From: Streptomyces sp. ATexAB-D23
GTDB lineage: Bacteria; Actinomycetota; Actinomycetes; Streptomycetales; Streptomycetaceae
Direction: 5' to 3'
DNA: 64,000 bases
Assembly (NCBI RefSeq): GCF_000373645.1
Contig: NZ_KB892006.1
Location: 124,001 to 188,000 of the forward strand
Part shown: positions 57,452 to 64,000 of the stretch, piece after piece
Numbering within the stretch: position 1 is the first letter of the stretch
Layout of the letters: each line of letters opens with the position of its first letter
Notes under the pieces: model-generated
Database searches by the model: none
Seen by the model: the letters and a program-made list of their open reading frames with translations, nothing else
What the model was told of the DNA's origin: nothing
Program-made: the position numbers and the translations under genes

Positions 57452-58615
57452 TCAGTCCCGGCCGGCCGGCCCGAACCGGGCGCGCAGACCCGTGCGTTCG
57501 TCGGCCGCGACCGAGGCGGCGCCGTCCGTGACCGTCTCGTACACCGCGAGGATGTCCGCGCCGACCGTCGACCAGTCGAAGCGCCGGACATGGGCGCTGC
57601 CGCGCTCGCGCAGCTGGGCCCGCCGCTCCGGGTCGCCCAGCAGCCGCACCGCCGCGGCGGCCAGCGCCTGCGCGTTCTCGTTGGCGAACAGCTCGCCCGC
57701 CGAGCCCTGGTCCAGGACCTGCGCGAAGGCGTCCAGATCGCTGGCGAGGACCGGGGCGCCCGCCGACATCGCCTCGACCAGGATGATCCCGAAGCTCTCG
57801 CCCCCGGTGTTGGGCGCCACGTACACATCGACGCTGCGCAGCAGCCGCGCCTTGTCCTCGTCGCTGACCATCCCCAGGAACTCGACGCGTGAGCGCATCG
57901 GTTCGGGCAGCGAGGCGACGGCCTCCTCCTCGTCGCCCCGGCCGGCCACGAGCAGCCGGGTCTCCGGGCGGGCGGCCAGGATCGCGGGCAGCGCGCGCAT
58001 CAGGACGGGCAGGCCCTTGCGGGGCTCGTCGATGCGTCCGATGAAGCCGATCGTGCCGCCCTGCCACTCGGGCCGGGGCTCGGCGCCGGCGAAGAACCTG
58101 ACGTCCACACCGTTGGGGATGACCACGGCGTCGCCGCCCAGGTGCTCGACCAGGGTCCGGCGGGCGTACTCGCTGACCGCGATCCGCGCGCTGATCTTCT
58201 CCAGGGCGGGTTGCAGGATCGGGTACGCGGCGATCATCGCCCGGGACCTCGGGTTGGACGTGTGGAACGTGGCGACGATCGGCCCCTGAGCCGCCCAGCA
58301 CGTCAGCAGCCCGAGCGACGGCGAGGTCGGCTCGTGGATGTGGATGACGTCGAAGGTGCCCTCGTGCAGCCAGCGCCGCACCCGCGCCGCCGACAGGAAG
58401 CCGAAGTTCAGCCGGGCCACCGAGCCGTTGTACGGGACGGGCACGGCCCGGCCGGCGGACACCACGTACGGCGGCAGCGGCGTCTCGTCGTCGGCGGGCG
58501 CCAGTACGGACACCTGGTGGCCGAGCCGGATCAGGTGCTCGGCCAGGTCACGGATGTGGAACTGCACACCGCCCGGTACGTCCCAGGAGTACGGGCAGAC
58601 GATGCCGATCTTCAC
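57452..58615 (-). CDS. pimA: Phosphatidylinositol alpha-mannosyltransferase (PimA-type)
   Basis: This 387-residue GT-B glycosyltransferase (GT4) starts MKIGIVCPYSWDVPGGVQFHIRDLAEHLIRLGH (GGVQ nucleotide motif). It has DVIHIHEPTSPSLGLL, IGFIGRIDEPRKGLPVLMRALP (UDP/GDP-sugar site) and GGESFGIILVEAMSAGAPVLASDLDAFAQVL (E-x7-E motif). It adds mannose to phosphatidylinositol at the inner membrane. The start is GTG at 58615, overlapping the acyltransferase stop. Its position with pgsA and the acyltransferase identifies it. Confidence 0.92.
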   Translation of the reverse strand: MKIGIVCPYSWDVPGGVQFHIRDLAEHLIRLGHQVSVLAPADDETPLPPYVVSAGRAVPVPYNGSVARLNFGFLSAARVRRWLHEGTFDVIHIHEPTSPSLGLLTCWAAQGPIVATFHTSNPRSRAMIAAYPILQPALEKISARIAVSEYARRTLVEHLGGDAVVIPNGVDVRFFAGAEPRPEWQGGTIGFIGRIDEPRKGLPVLMRALPAILAARPETRLLVAGRGDEEEAVASLPEPMRSRVEFLGMVSDEDKARLLRSVDVYVAPNTGGESFGIILVEAMSAGAPVLASDLDAFAQVLDQGSAGELFANENAQALAAAAVRLLGDPERRAQLRERGSAHVRRFDWSTVGADILAVYETVTDGAASVAADERTGLRARFGPAGRD

Positions 58616-59580
58616 TGCTGGTCTCCGCCCTGCTGGTCTTCGCGGGGTTCCAGGTCGGCGAGCCAGAGCCGTTGCAGCATGTGCCAGTCCTCCGGGTGCT
58701 CGGCGATGCCCACGGCGAACGCGTCGGCCAGGGCCTGTGTCATCACGGACGTCTTCCCGGCCCGGTCACCTGACTCCGGCACCCCGACCGGCGGATGGAT
58801 CCGCGCCTTCATCACCGGCGTGTCGTCGTACGAGAGGGTCACCGGCAACAGCAGCGCCCCGGTCTGCTGGGCCAGCAGCGCCGGGCCGGCGGGCATCCGG
58901 GCCGTGTCGCCGAAGAACGACACCTCCACGCCCGAGGACGACAGATCGCGGTCGGCGACCAGGCAGACCAGGCCGCCTGCCCGCAGCCGGCGCGCCAGCG
59001 TCCCGAAGGCGGCCCCGCCGTTGTGCGGCAGCACCTCCATGCCCAGCCCCTCGCGGTAGGCGACGAACCGGTCGTACAGCGATTCGGGCTTCAGCCGCTC
59101 GGCGACCGTCGTGAACGGCACCTTCAGGTCCGTGGTGACCCAGGCCCCCGCCAGGTCCCAGTTCCCCAGGTGCGGCAGGGCGAGGATGACGCCCTGCCCG
59201 GCGTCGAGCCCTTCCGTCAGCCGGTGCGCGTCCGTCACGTCGATGGACGCCTTGATCCGCTCCGGGCTCCAGGTGGGCAGCCGGAACGACTCCATCCAGT
59301 AGCGCATGTACGAGCGCATCCCGGCCCGCGACAGGGCGGCGAGCCGGTCCGGGCCGGCGTCCGGCACGACCCGGGCCAGGTTGGCCTCCAGCCGCAGCAC
59401 GCTCTTGCCACGCCGCTTCCAGACCTGGTCGGCGAGGGTGCGGAACAGGGCTCGGGCGGCCGGTTCGGGGAGCGTCTTGACCGCGGACCAGCCCAGCCCG
59501 TACAGCGCGTCGCTCAGCCGCTCGCCCGGACCGGGCCTCGCCCGCGGACCGGGCTTCGCCTCCCCGCCGGCGCCGCTCAC
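58612..59580 (-). CDS. Phosphatidylinositol mannoside acyltransferase
   Basis: This 322-residue protein of the lysophospholipid acyltransferase family has the catalytic LPHLGNWDLAGAW (HxxxxD), FTTVAERLKPESLYDRFVAYREGLGMEVLP and LVADRDLSSSGVEVSFFGD. By homology with mycobacterial PatA (Rv2611c) it acylates the 6-position of the mannose of PIM. The GTG at 59580 overlaps the pgsA stop (GTGA). Between pgsA and pimA the gene order is as in mycobacteria. Confidence 0.92.
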   Translation of the reverse strand: MSGAGGEAKPGPRARPGPGERLSDALYGLGWSAVKTLPEPAARALFRTLADQVWKRRGKSVLRLEANLARVVPDAGPDRLAALSRAGMRSYMRYWMESFRLPTWSPERIKASIDVTDAHRLTEGLDAGQGVILALPHLGNWDLAGAWVTTDLKVPFTTVAERLKPESLYDRFVAYREGLGMEVLPHNGGAAFGTLARRLRAGGLVCLVADRDLSSSGVEVSFFGDTARMPAGPALLAQQTGALLLPVTLSYDDTPVMKARIHPPVGVPESGDRAGKTSVMTQALADAFAVGIAEHPEDWHMLQRLWLADLEPREDQQGGDQQ

Positions 59581-60218
59581 CGCGCGGCCGCGTCGGCCTC
59601 GGCGGACTCGCGGCGCACGGTGACGACCCGCTGCACCAGCGTCACGAGGCTGCCGGCCGCCACGATCCACAGCGCGATCGGCAGCAGCACCTGGATGCCC
59701 GGCACACCGAACTTGTGCAGACCCGCGAGACCGGCGGCCACCAGCGAGATCACCAGGCGCTCGGCACGCTCCACGAGCCCGTTGACCGCCACCGGCAGCC
59801 CGATCGACTCACCGCGCGCCTTCGTGTACGAGACCACCTGACCGCTCGCCAGGCAGAAGATCGCGACCGCGCACAGGACGTTGTCGTCGCCGCTGCCCGC
59901 GTACCAGAGGGCGAAGCCCGCGAAGATCGCCCCGTCGGCCACCCGGTCGAGCGTGGAGTCGAGGAACGCCCCCCACCGGCTGGAGATACCGGCCTGGCGC
60001 GCCATGTTCCCGTCGACGAGGTCGGAGAACACGAAGATCGTGATGACGATGGTGCCCCAGAAGAACTCCCCCATCGGGAAGAAGACCAGCGCACCGGCCA
60101 TCACCCCGGCCGTCCCGATCAGGGTGACCGCGTCGGGGCTCACGCCGAGGCGGAGGAGCAGTGCGGCGAACGGCGTGAGGACACGCGTGAAAAAGGCACG
60201 CGCGTACTTGTTCAGCAT
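59577..60218 (-). CDS. pgsA: Phosphatidylinositol phosphate synthase (CDP-alcohol phosphatidyltransferase)
   Basis: This 213-residue polytopic membrane enzyme has the complete CDP-OH motif D-x2-DG-x2-AR-x8-G-x3-D-x3-D (DLVDGNMAR...GAFLDSTLD). In actinobacteria the product links CDP-diacylglycerol and inositol 1-phosphate to make PIP, the PI precursor. Up to six membrane helices are visible. It is the first gene of the PIM operon. A CDP-diacylglycerol-glycerol phosphate enzyme is the alternative, but the context favours PIP synthase. Confidence 0.92.
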   Translation of the reverse strand: MLNKYARAFFTRVLTPFAALLLRLGVSPDAVTLIGTAGVMAGALVFFPMGEFFWGTIVITIFVFSDLVDGNMARQAGISSRWGAFLDSTLDRVADGAIFAGFALWYAGSGDDNVLCAVAIFCLASGQVVSYTKARGESIGLPVAVNGLVERAERLVISLVAAGLAGLHKFGVPGIQVLLPIALWIVAAGSLVTLVQRVVTVRRESAEADAAAR

Positions 60219-60616
60219 GGCCTTCCCGAGGGGTCGGTGGGCCGCGTGGCCCCGTCGGCCACCGGCTGGAGGGTGCTGAAGGTCCTGGCCGGATCAGGGA
60301 GCGGCGTCCGGTGCGGGCGGCTGCGAGTCGCCGGAGCGCCTCCATGGCGGAACCATTGAGGCGATTCGGTAACGCGCAGACGTGCGTCCCGGGCGCCGCG
60401 GGCCCGGCCGGGGCCTTCAGCACCCTCCGCGCCCATCGTAGTCACGCCCGGGGCCCCGCACCGTCCGGGCACCCCGGACCCCGGCGCCCCGGGCCCGGCG
60501 CGCGAGATATGGACGCGGCCGTGAGGGAGTGCAAAGCTCGAACTACCGCGGGCGTCGCCGCAGCCGCCGCGGCGGCTCTCCCGTGCCCGTGCGCCAGTCG
60601 ACGGAAGGCACGAACC
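60219..60616. other. Divergent gap between pgsA and the EF-G-like gene
   Basis: This 398-bp region has no gene I can support. It holds the 161-bp inverted-repeat element (60268-60428) and, after it, a very GC-rich stretch. It presumably contains the divergent promoters. Confidence 0.7.
60268..60428. repeat. 161-bp element with 25-bp terminal inverted repeats (MITE-like)
   Basis: Arms 60268-60292 and 60404-60428 match at 23 of 25 positions. The two differences are T/C changes, so transcribed from the plus strand the two arms would pair at every position through G-U. Inside is a second hairpin GCCTC.ATGG / CCAT.GAGGC (about 60331-60355). It has no transposase. I saw no clear target duplication. 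A non-autonomous element or a structured RNA is possible. Confidence 0.7.
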
Positions 60617-62824
60617 ATGGGCGACAAGGCACACGCACACACCGGGGCCGCCGGAGGAACACCGGCGGCCGGCCACCCCCGCACCCTGCGCAACGTGGTG
60701 CTGGTCGGCCACAGCGGATCCGGCAAGACCACCCTCGTCGAGGCGCTCGCGCAGACCGCGGGCGCCGTCAGCCGGCCCGGCCGGGTCGAGGACGGCACCA
60801 CGGTGTCCGACCACGAGGAGATCGAGCACCGCCGGAACCGGTCCGTACAGCTCTCCCTGGTCCCCGTGGAGTGGGGCGGGTGCAGGATCAACCTGCTGGA
60901 CACCCCCGGTTACGCCGACTTCGTCGGGGAGCTCAGGGCCGGGCTGCGGGCGGCGGACGCGGCCCTCTTCGTCGTCTCGGCGGCCCAGGAGGCCGAGACC
61001 GTGGCGGGCACCACCCGTGCCGTGTGGGAGGAGTGCGCCGCGGTCGGCATGCCCCGCGCCATCGTGGTCACCCATCTCGACACCGCGCGCACCCCCTTCG
61101 ACGCGATGACCCGGATCTGCGGCGACCTCTTCGGCGCCGACGACCCCGACGCCGTACTGCCCCTCCACCTGCCGGTGTTCGGCCCCGAGGCCGCCGACGG
61201 GCACGCCCCGCTGACCGGACTTGCCGGCCTGCTCTCCCAGCGGGTCTTCGACCACTCGGGCGGCGAACGGACCGAACTCCCGCCGGCCGGGGACCAGCAG
61301 GCACCACTGGCCGAGGCCCGCGCCCGGCTGATCGAGGGGATCATCGCCGAGAGCGAGGACGAGACCTTGATGGACCGCTACCTCGGCGGCGAGAGCCTCG
61401 ACATCAAGACACTCACCGACGACCTCGAACGTGCCGTGGCACGCGGCACCTTCCACCCCGTCCTGGCCGCCGCACCGGCCGCCGACGGCGCCCGCCTGGG
61501 CATCGGCACCGTCGAACTCCTGGACCTGATCACCGGCGGCTTCCCGACCCCGCTCGAACACCCGCTGCCCGCCGTCACCACCCCGGACGGCGCCCCGCTC
61601 CCCGCCCTCGACTGCGACCCGCTGGGCCCCCTGGTCGCCGAGGTCGTCAAGACGTCCTCCGACCCGTACGCCGGGCGCCTCTCGCTCGTCCGGGTCTTCT
61701 CGGGCACCCTGCGACCCGACGACACCGTGCACGTCCACGGGCACGGGCTCGACGACCCCGGGCGCGAGGACCGGCCCTGCCACGAGGCGCGCACCCGCGT
61801 CGGCGCCCTGACCTCGCCCTTCGGGAAACAGCAGCGCCCCATCGACGCGTGCGTCGCCGGGGACCTCGCCCGGGTCGCCCGCCTGGAGTCCGCCGAGACC
61901 GGCGACACCCTTTCCGCCACCGCCCAACCGCTCCTGATGGAGCCCTGGACCATGCCGGACCCGCTGCTGCCGGTGGCCGTCCGGGCACACAGCAAGGCCG
62001 ACGAGGACAAGCTCTCGCACAGCCTGGCCCGCCTCGTCGCCGAGGACCCGGCCATGCGCCTCGAACAGAACCGGGACACCGGCCAGCTCGTCCTGTGGTG
62101 CCTCGGCGAAGCCCACCTCGACGTCGCCCTCGACCGGCTGCGCGACCACTACGGCGTACAGGTCGACACGGTCGCGCACCGCGTCGCGCTGCGCGAGACG
62201 TTCGCCGGGCCGGCGAGCGGGCTCGGCCGCCACGTCAAGCAGTCCGGCGGCCACGGCCAGTACGCGGTCTGCGAGATCGACGTCGAACCGCTGCCGGCCG
62301 GCTCCGGCATCACGTTCGTCGACCGGGTCGTCGGCGGATCGGTGCCCCGCCAGTTCATCGCGTCCGTCGAGAAGGGCGTCCGCGCCCAGGCCGCCCGGGG
62401 TGTCGCGGCCGGCCACCCCCTGGTCGACATTCGGGTCGTCCTGCGCGACGGCAAGGCGCACTCCGTGGACTCCTCCGACGGCGCCTTCCAGACGGCCGGC
62501 GCCCTGGCCCTGCGCGAGGCCGCGACCGACGCGCGCGTCCGGTTCCTGGAACCCGTCGCCGAGGTCCGCGTCCTCATACCCGACGACTACGTCGGCCCGG
62601 TCATGAGCGACCTCTCGGGCCGCCGCGGCCGGGTCACCGGCACCGAGCAGTCGGGCTCCGGCCGCACCCTCGTACGCGCCGACGTGCCCGAACTGGAGAT
62701 CGACCGGTACGCGGTCGACCTGCGCTCGCTGACCCACGGAACCGGCCGGTTCAGCCGCTCGTACGCCCGCCACGAACCCATGCCCGCCCAGCTCGCCGAC
62801 CGCGTCCGCGCCCAGGACGGGTGA
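60617..62824 (+). CDS. fusA2: EF-G-like translation GTPase paralogue with altered catalytic motifs
   Basis: This 735-residue protein has the five-domain EF-G layout. P-loop VGHSGSGKTTL (31-38), switch region EDGTTVSDHEEIEHRRNRSV, G3 DTPGYADFVGEL (95-99), then domains II-V with GQLVLWCLGEAHLDVALDRL, HGQYAVCEIDVEPLPAGSG and SDLSGRRGRVTGTEQSGSG. The conserved catalytic His of DTPGH is Tyr99 and the NKxD of G4 is THLD (152-155). GTP hydrolysis is probably impaired. I recall the mycobacterial EF-G2 paralogue as non-canonical. The ATG at 60617 has GGAAGG 9 bases upstream. Confidence 0.93.
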   Translation: MGDKAHAHTGAAGGTPAAGHPRTLRNVVLVGHSGSGKTTLVEALAQTAGAVSRPGRVEDGTTVSDHEEIEHRRNRSVQLSLVPVEWGGCRINLLDTPGYADFVGELRAGLRAADAALFVVSAAQEAETVAGTTRAVWEECAAVGMPRAIVVTHLDTARTPFDAMTRICGDLFGADDPDAVLPLHLPVFGPEAADGHAPLTGLAGLLSQRVFDHSGGERTELPPAGDQQAPLAEARARLIEGIIAESEDETLMDRYLGGESLDIKTLTDDLERAVARGTFHPVLAAAPAADGARLGIGTVELLDLITGGFPTPLEHPLPAVTTPDGAPLPALDCDPLGPLVAEVVKTSSDPYAGRLSLVRVFSGTLRPDDTVHVHGHGLDDPGREDRPCHEARTRVGALTSPFGKQQRPIDACVAGDLARVARLESAETGDTLSATAQPLLMEPWTMPDPLLPVAVRAHSKADEDKLSHSLARLVAEDPAMRLEQNRDTGQLVLWCLGEAHLDVALDRLRDHYGVQVDTVAHRVALRETFAGPASGLGRHVKQSGGHGQYAVCEIDVEPLPAGSGITFVDRVVGGSVPRQFIASVEKGVRAQAARGVAAGHPLVDIRVVLRDGKAHSVDSSDGAFQTAGALALREAATDARVRFLEPVAEVRVLIPDDYVGPVMSDLSGRRGRVTGTEQSGSGRTLVRADVPELEIDRYAVDLRSLTHGTGRFSRSYARHEPMPAQLADRVRAQDG

Positions 62825-62978
62825 GCCGGAACACGCCGCCGCGCCACCCGTTGTCCACAGGGCCGGACGGCGTACGTATCCGGACGATACGCTGGGACCC
62901 CAGCTCAGAAAGTGTGCCGGGCACGGCAGTTGGGAAACAGCCGCAGGAGCGGTTCCTCGGTGGTGAGTGGGGGCGACA

Positions 62979-64000
62979 GTGGCCAGCAACGGATTCGATT
63001 TCTCTCCCGGAGCGCAGATTCCGCTCCAGGGGTCGGCAGGCGCGGCGGTGGCGACCAATGCCCTCGCCTCCGCCGCGTACCGCGACAGCCCGGTGGAGGA
63101 CATCCTCAAAGCCAACAGCGAGTGGCACAAGTCCGAGGTGAAGGCGGGCCGTTCCACCTTCCTCAAGTCGGACTACTTCAAGCCCAACCTCGGTGAGGCC
63201 TTCTCCCGCGCCGTCCAGGAACGCATGCTGGGCGGGGCGCGCGGCGCCCTCATCCAGTCCTTCGGGAGTGACCCGCAGACCGTCGTGGAGCACTGCCTGT
63301 CCGCGTCCCGCCTGCGCAAGGCCCGCGACACCAAACTCACGGCCATCACCGCCCTGTTCGGGTTCGTGTTCCTGCCCGGCATGCTGCTGTGGGTCATCGT
63401 CTTCCGGCTGCGCGACGGCCTGGCCAAGACCACGGACAAGTCCCTGACCGCCCTCGGCAACAGCCTGCTGCCGATCTTCGGCATCGGGCTCGTCTTCCTC
63501 ATGGTCAAGCTGCCGGTGACCGGAATCCTGGGGCTGTATCTGCGCGCGATGGTCGTCGCCCCGGTCATCGGCTGGTACCTCGCCAAACGGATCGCGGAGA
63601 AGTCGGCCCAGGACCTGCGCGCCCGCTGGGAGGGCCTGCTCTCCGGGGGCGGCATCACCGCCAAGATCCCCGAAGCGGTCCCCAAGAACCCCAGCGAGAC
63701 GTCCCGCGAGGCGCTGCGCCAGGGCCTGGAGAAGCTCTCCGCCGAGCAGCAGTCCAACTCCGTGTTCTACGCCGGCCCCAAGGGCATCCTCGGCATGGGC
63801 ACCCGCTGGGGCAGCTGGCAGCTCGCCGAGGACCTCGTCTCCAAGGACCCGGGCAAGGAATTCCACCAGTTCCGCAGCTGGGACCTGATCCGCGTCATCC
63901 ACGACCAGCTCAAGATGCTGGAGCGCGGCCCGCTGAACACCGGCGGATTCCCCACCCCCTCGGTCACCCACTGGATCGTCTCGCCCGTCGGTGAGAACGC
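62979..64000 (+). CDS. Membrane protein of unknown function (3' end outside window)
   Basis: 340 codons are open to the window edge, with no stop. It starts VASNGFDFSPGAQIPLQGSAGAAVATNALASAAYRDSPVEDILKANSEWH at GTG 62979. Predicted membrane helices lie at about residues 120-143, 163-180 and 183-203. Then come a soluble Lys/Glu-rich helical part (SAQDLRARWEGLLSGG..AVPKNPSETSREALRQGLEKLSAEQ) and FYAGPKGILGMGTRWGSWQLAEDL. I do not recognise the family; Streptomyces relatives are likely. It follows the EF-G-like gene by 154 bp on the same strand. Function cannot be given. Confidence 0.85.
   Translation, partial: MASNGFDFSPGAQIPLQGSAGAAVATNALASAAYRDSPVEDILKANSEWHKSEVKAGRSTFLKSDYFKPNLGEAFSRAVQERMLGGARGALIQSFGSDPQTVVEHCLSASRLRKARDTKLTAITALFGFVFLPGMLLWVIVFRLRDGLAKTTDKSLTALGNSLLPIFGIGLVFLMVKLPVTGILGLYLRAMVVAPVIGWYLAKRIAEKSAQDLRARWEGLLSGGGITAKIPEAVPKNPSETSREALRQGLEKLSAEQQSNSVFYAGPKGILGMGTRWGSWQLAEDLVSKDPGKEFHQFRSWDLIRVIHDQLKMLERGPLNTGGFPTPSVTHWIVSPVGEN

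Noticed and set aside
59809-60423. 204-residue minus-strand frame starting in the MITE-like element
   Set aside because: It overlaps pgsA in another frame and is rich in Arg/Pro; no support for coding.
60212-63166. 984-residue minus-strand open frame opposite the EF-G-like gene
   Set aside because: The plus-strand EF-G domains are unmistakable; the opposite frame is Gly/Ala/Arg shadow with no motif.

Overview
The window is core chromosome of a high-GC actinobacterium, almost certainly a Streptomyces. It carries bldD, the sIHF (mihF) nucleoid protein, a degenerate actinobacterial-type PriA, a cysteine-free S4 protein, many GTG/TTG starts and GC close to 70%. From memory, the gene order follows the region around SCO1472-SCO1529 of S. 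coelicolor. I saw no insertion sequence, phage, CRISPR array, tRNA or rRNA. The interest lies in RNA-level control elements, degenerate paralogues, a gene fusion and two inverted-repeat elements.

Layout. 1-7.5 kb: rsmB (cut by the window edge), fmt, a small HTH-like protein, priA, metK, coaBC and rpoZ. 7.8-19.0 kb: gmk, mihF and the pyrimidine cluster, read leftward as pyrR-pyrB-pyrC-membrane protein-carA-carB-pyrD-pyrF. It is tightly coupled, with a PyrR-type hairpin in the pyrR leader and a possible RNA switch between carB and pyrD. 19.2-19.7 kb: bldD, divergent from pyrR, with a consensus BldD box inside its own promoter.

19.9-33.2 kb: a leftward block that starts with a DUF948-like and a DUF6167-like protein and alaS, and continues through ruvX, mltG, the shikimate genes (aroE, aroC, an in-frame aroK-aroB fusion, aroQ), a proline-rich P-loop protein, pepQ, efp and nusB. 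33.2-44.8 kb: a 95-bp inverted repeat, a STAND ATPase without an output domain, rpsD divergent from an iron-box-controlled DUF2470 protein, rarA, a VKOR-family protein, hisS, a metallo-beta-lactamase-fold hydrolase, a membrane-anchored cyclophilin, a DUF349 protein with a structured leader, and a secreted ALF-repeat protein.

44.8-56.6 kb: a leftward block with pdxS-pdxT, yebC, ruvC-ruvA-ruvB, yajC-secD-secF, apt and relA, covering PLP synthesis, Holliday-junction processing, protein export and stringent response. 56.8-60.2 kb: a phosphatidylinositol-mannoside operon (pgsA, acyltransferase, pimA-type mannosyltransferase, LemA-like protein). 60.2-64.0 kb: a MITE-like inverted-repeat element, a degenerate EF-G paralogue and a membrane protein cut by the window edge.

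Functions, start choices, RNA structures and promoters were all read by eye. Inferences that need a database or an experiment are marked as such.
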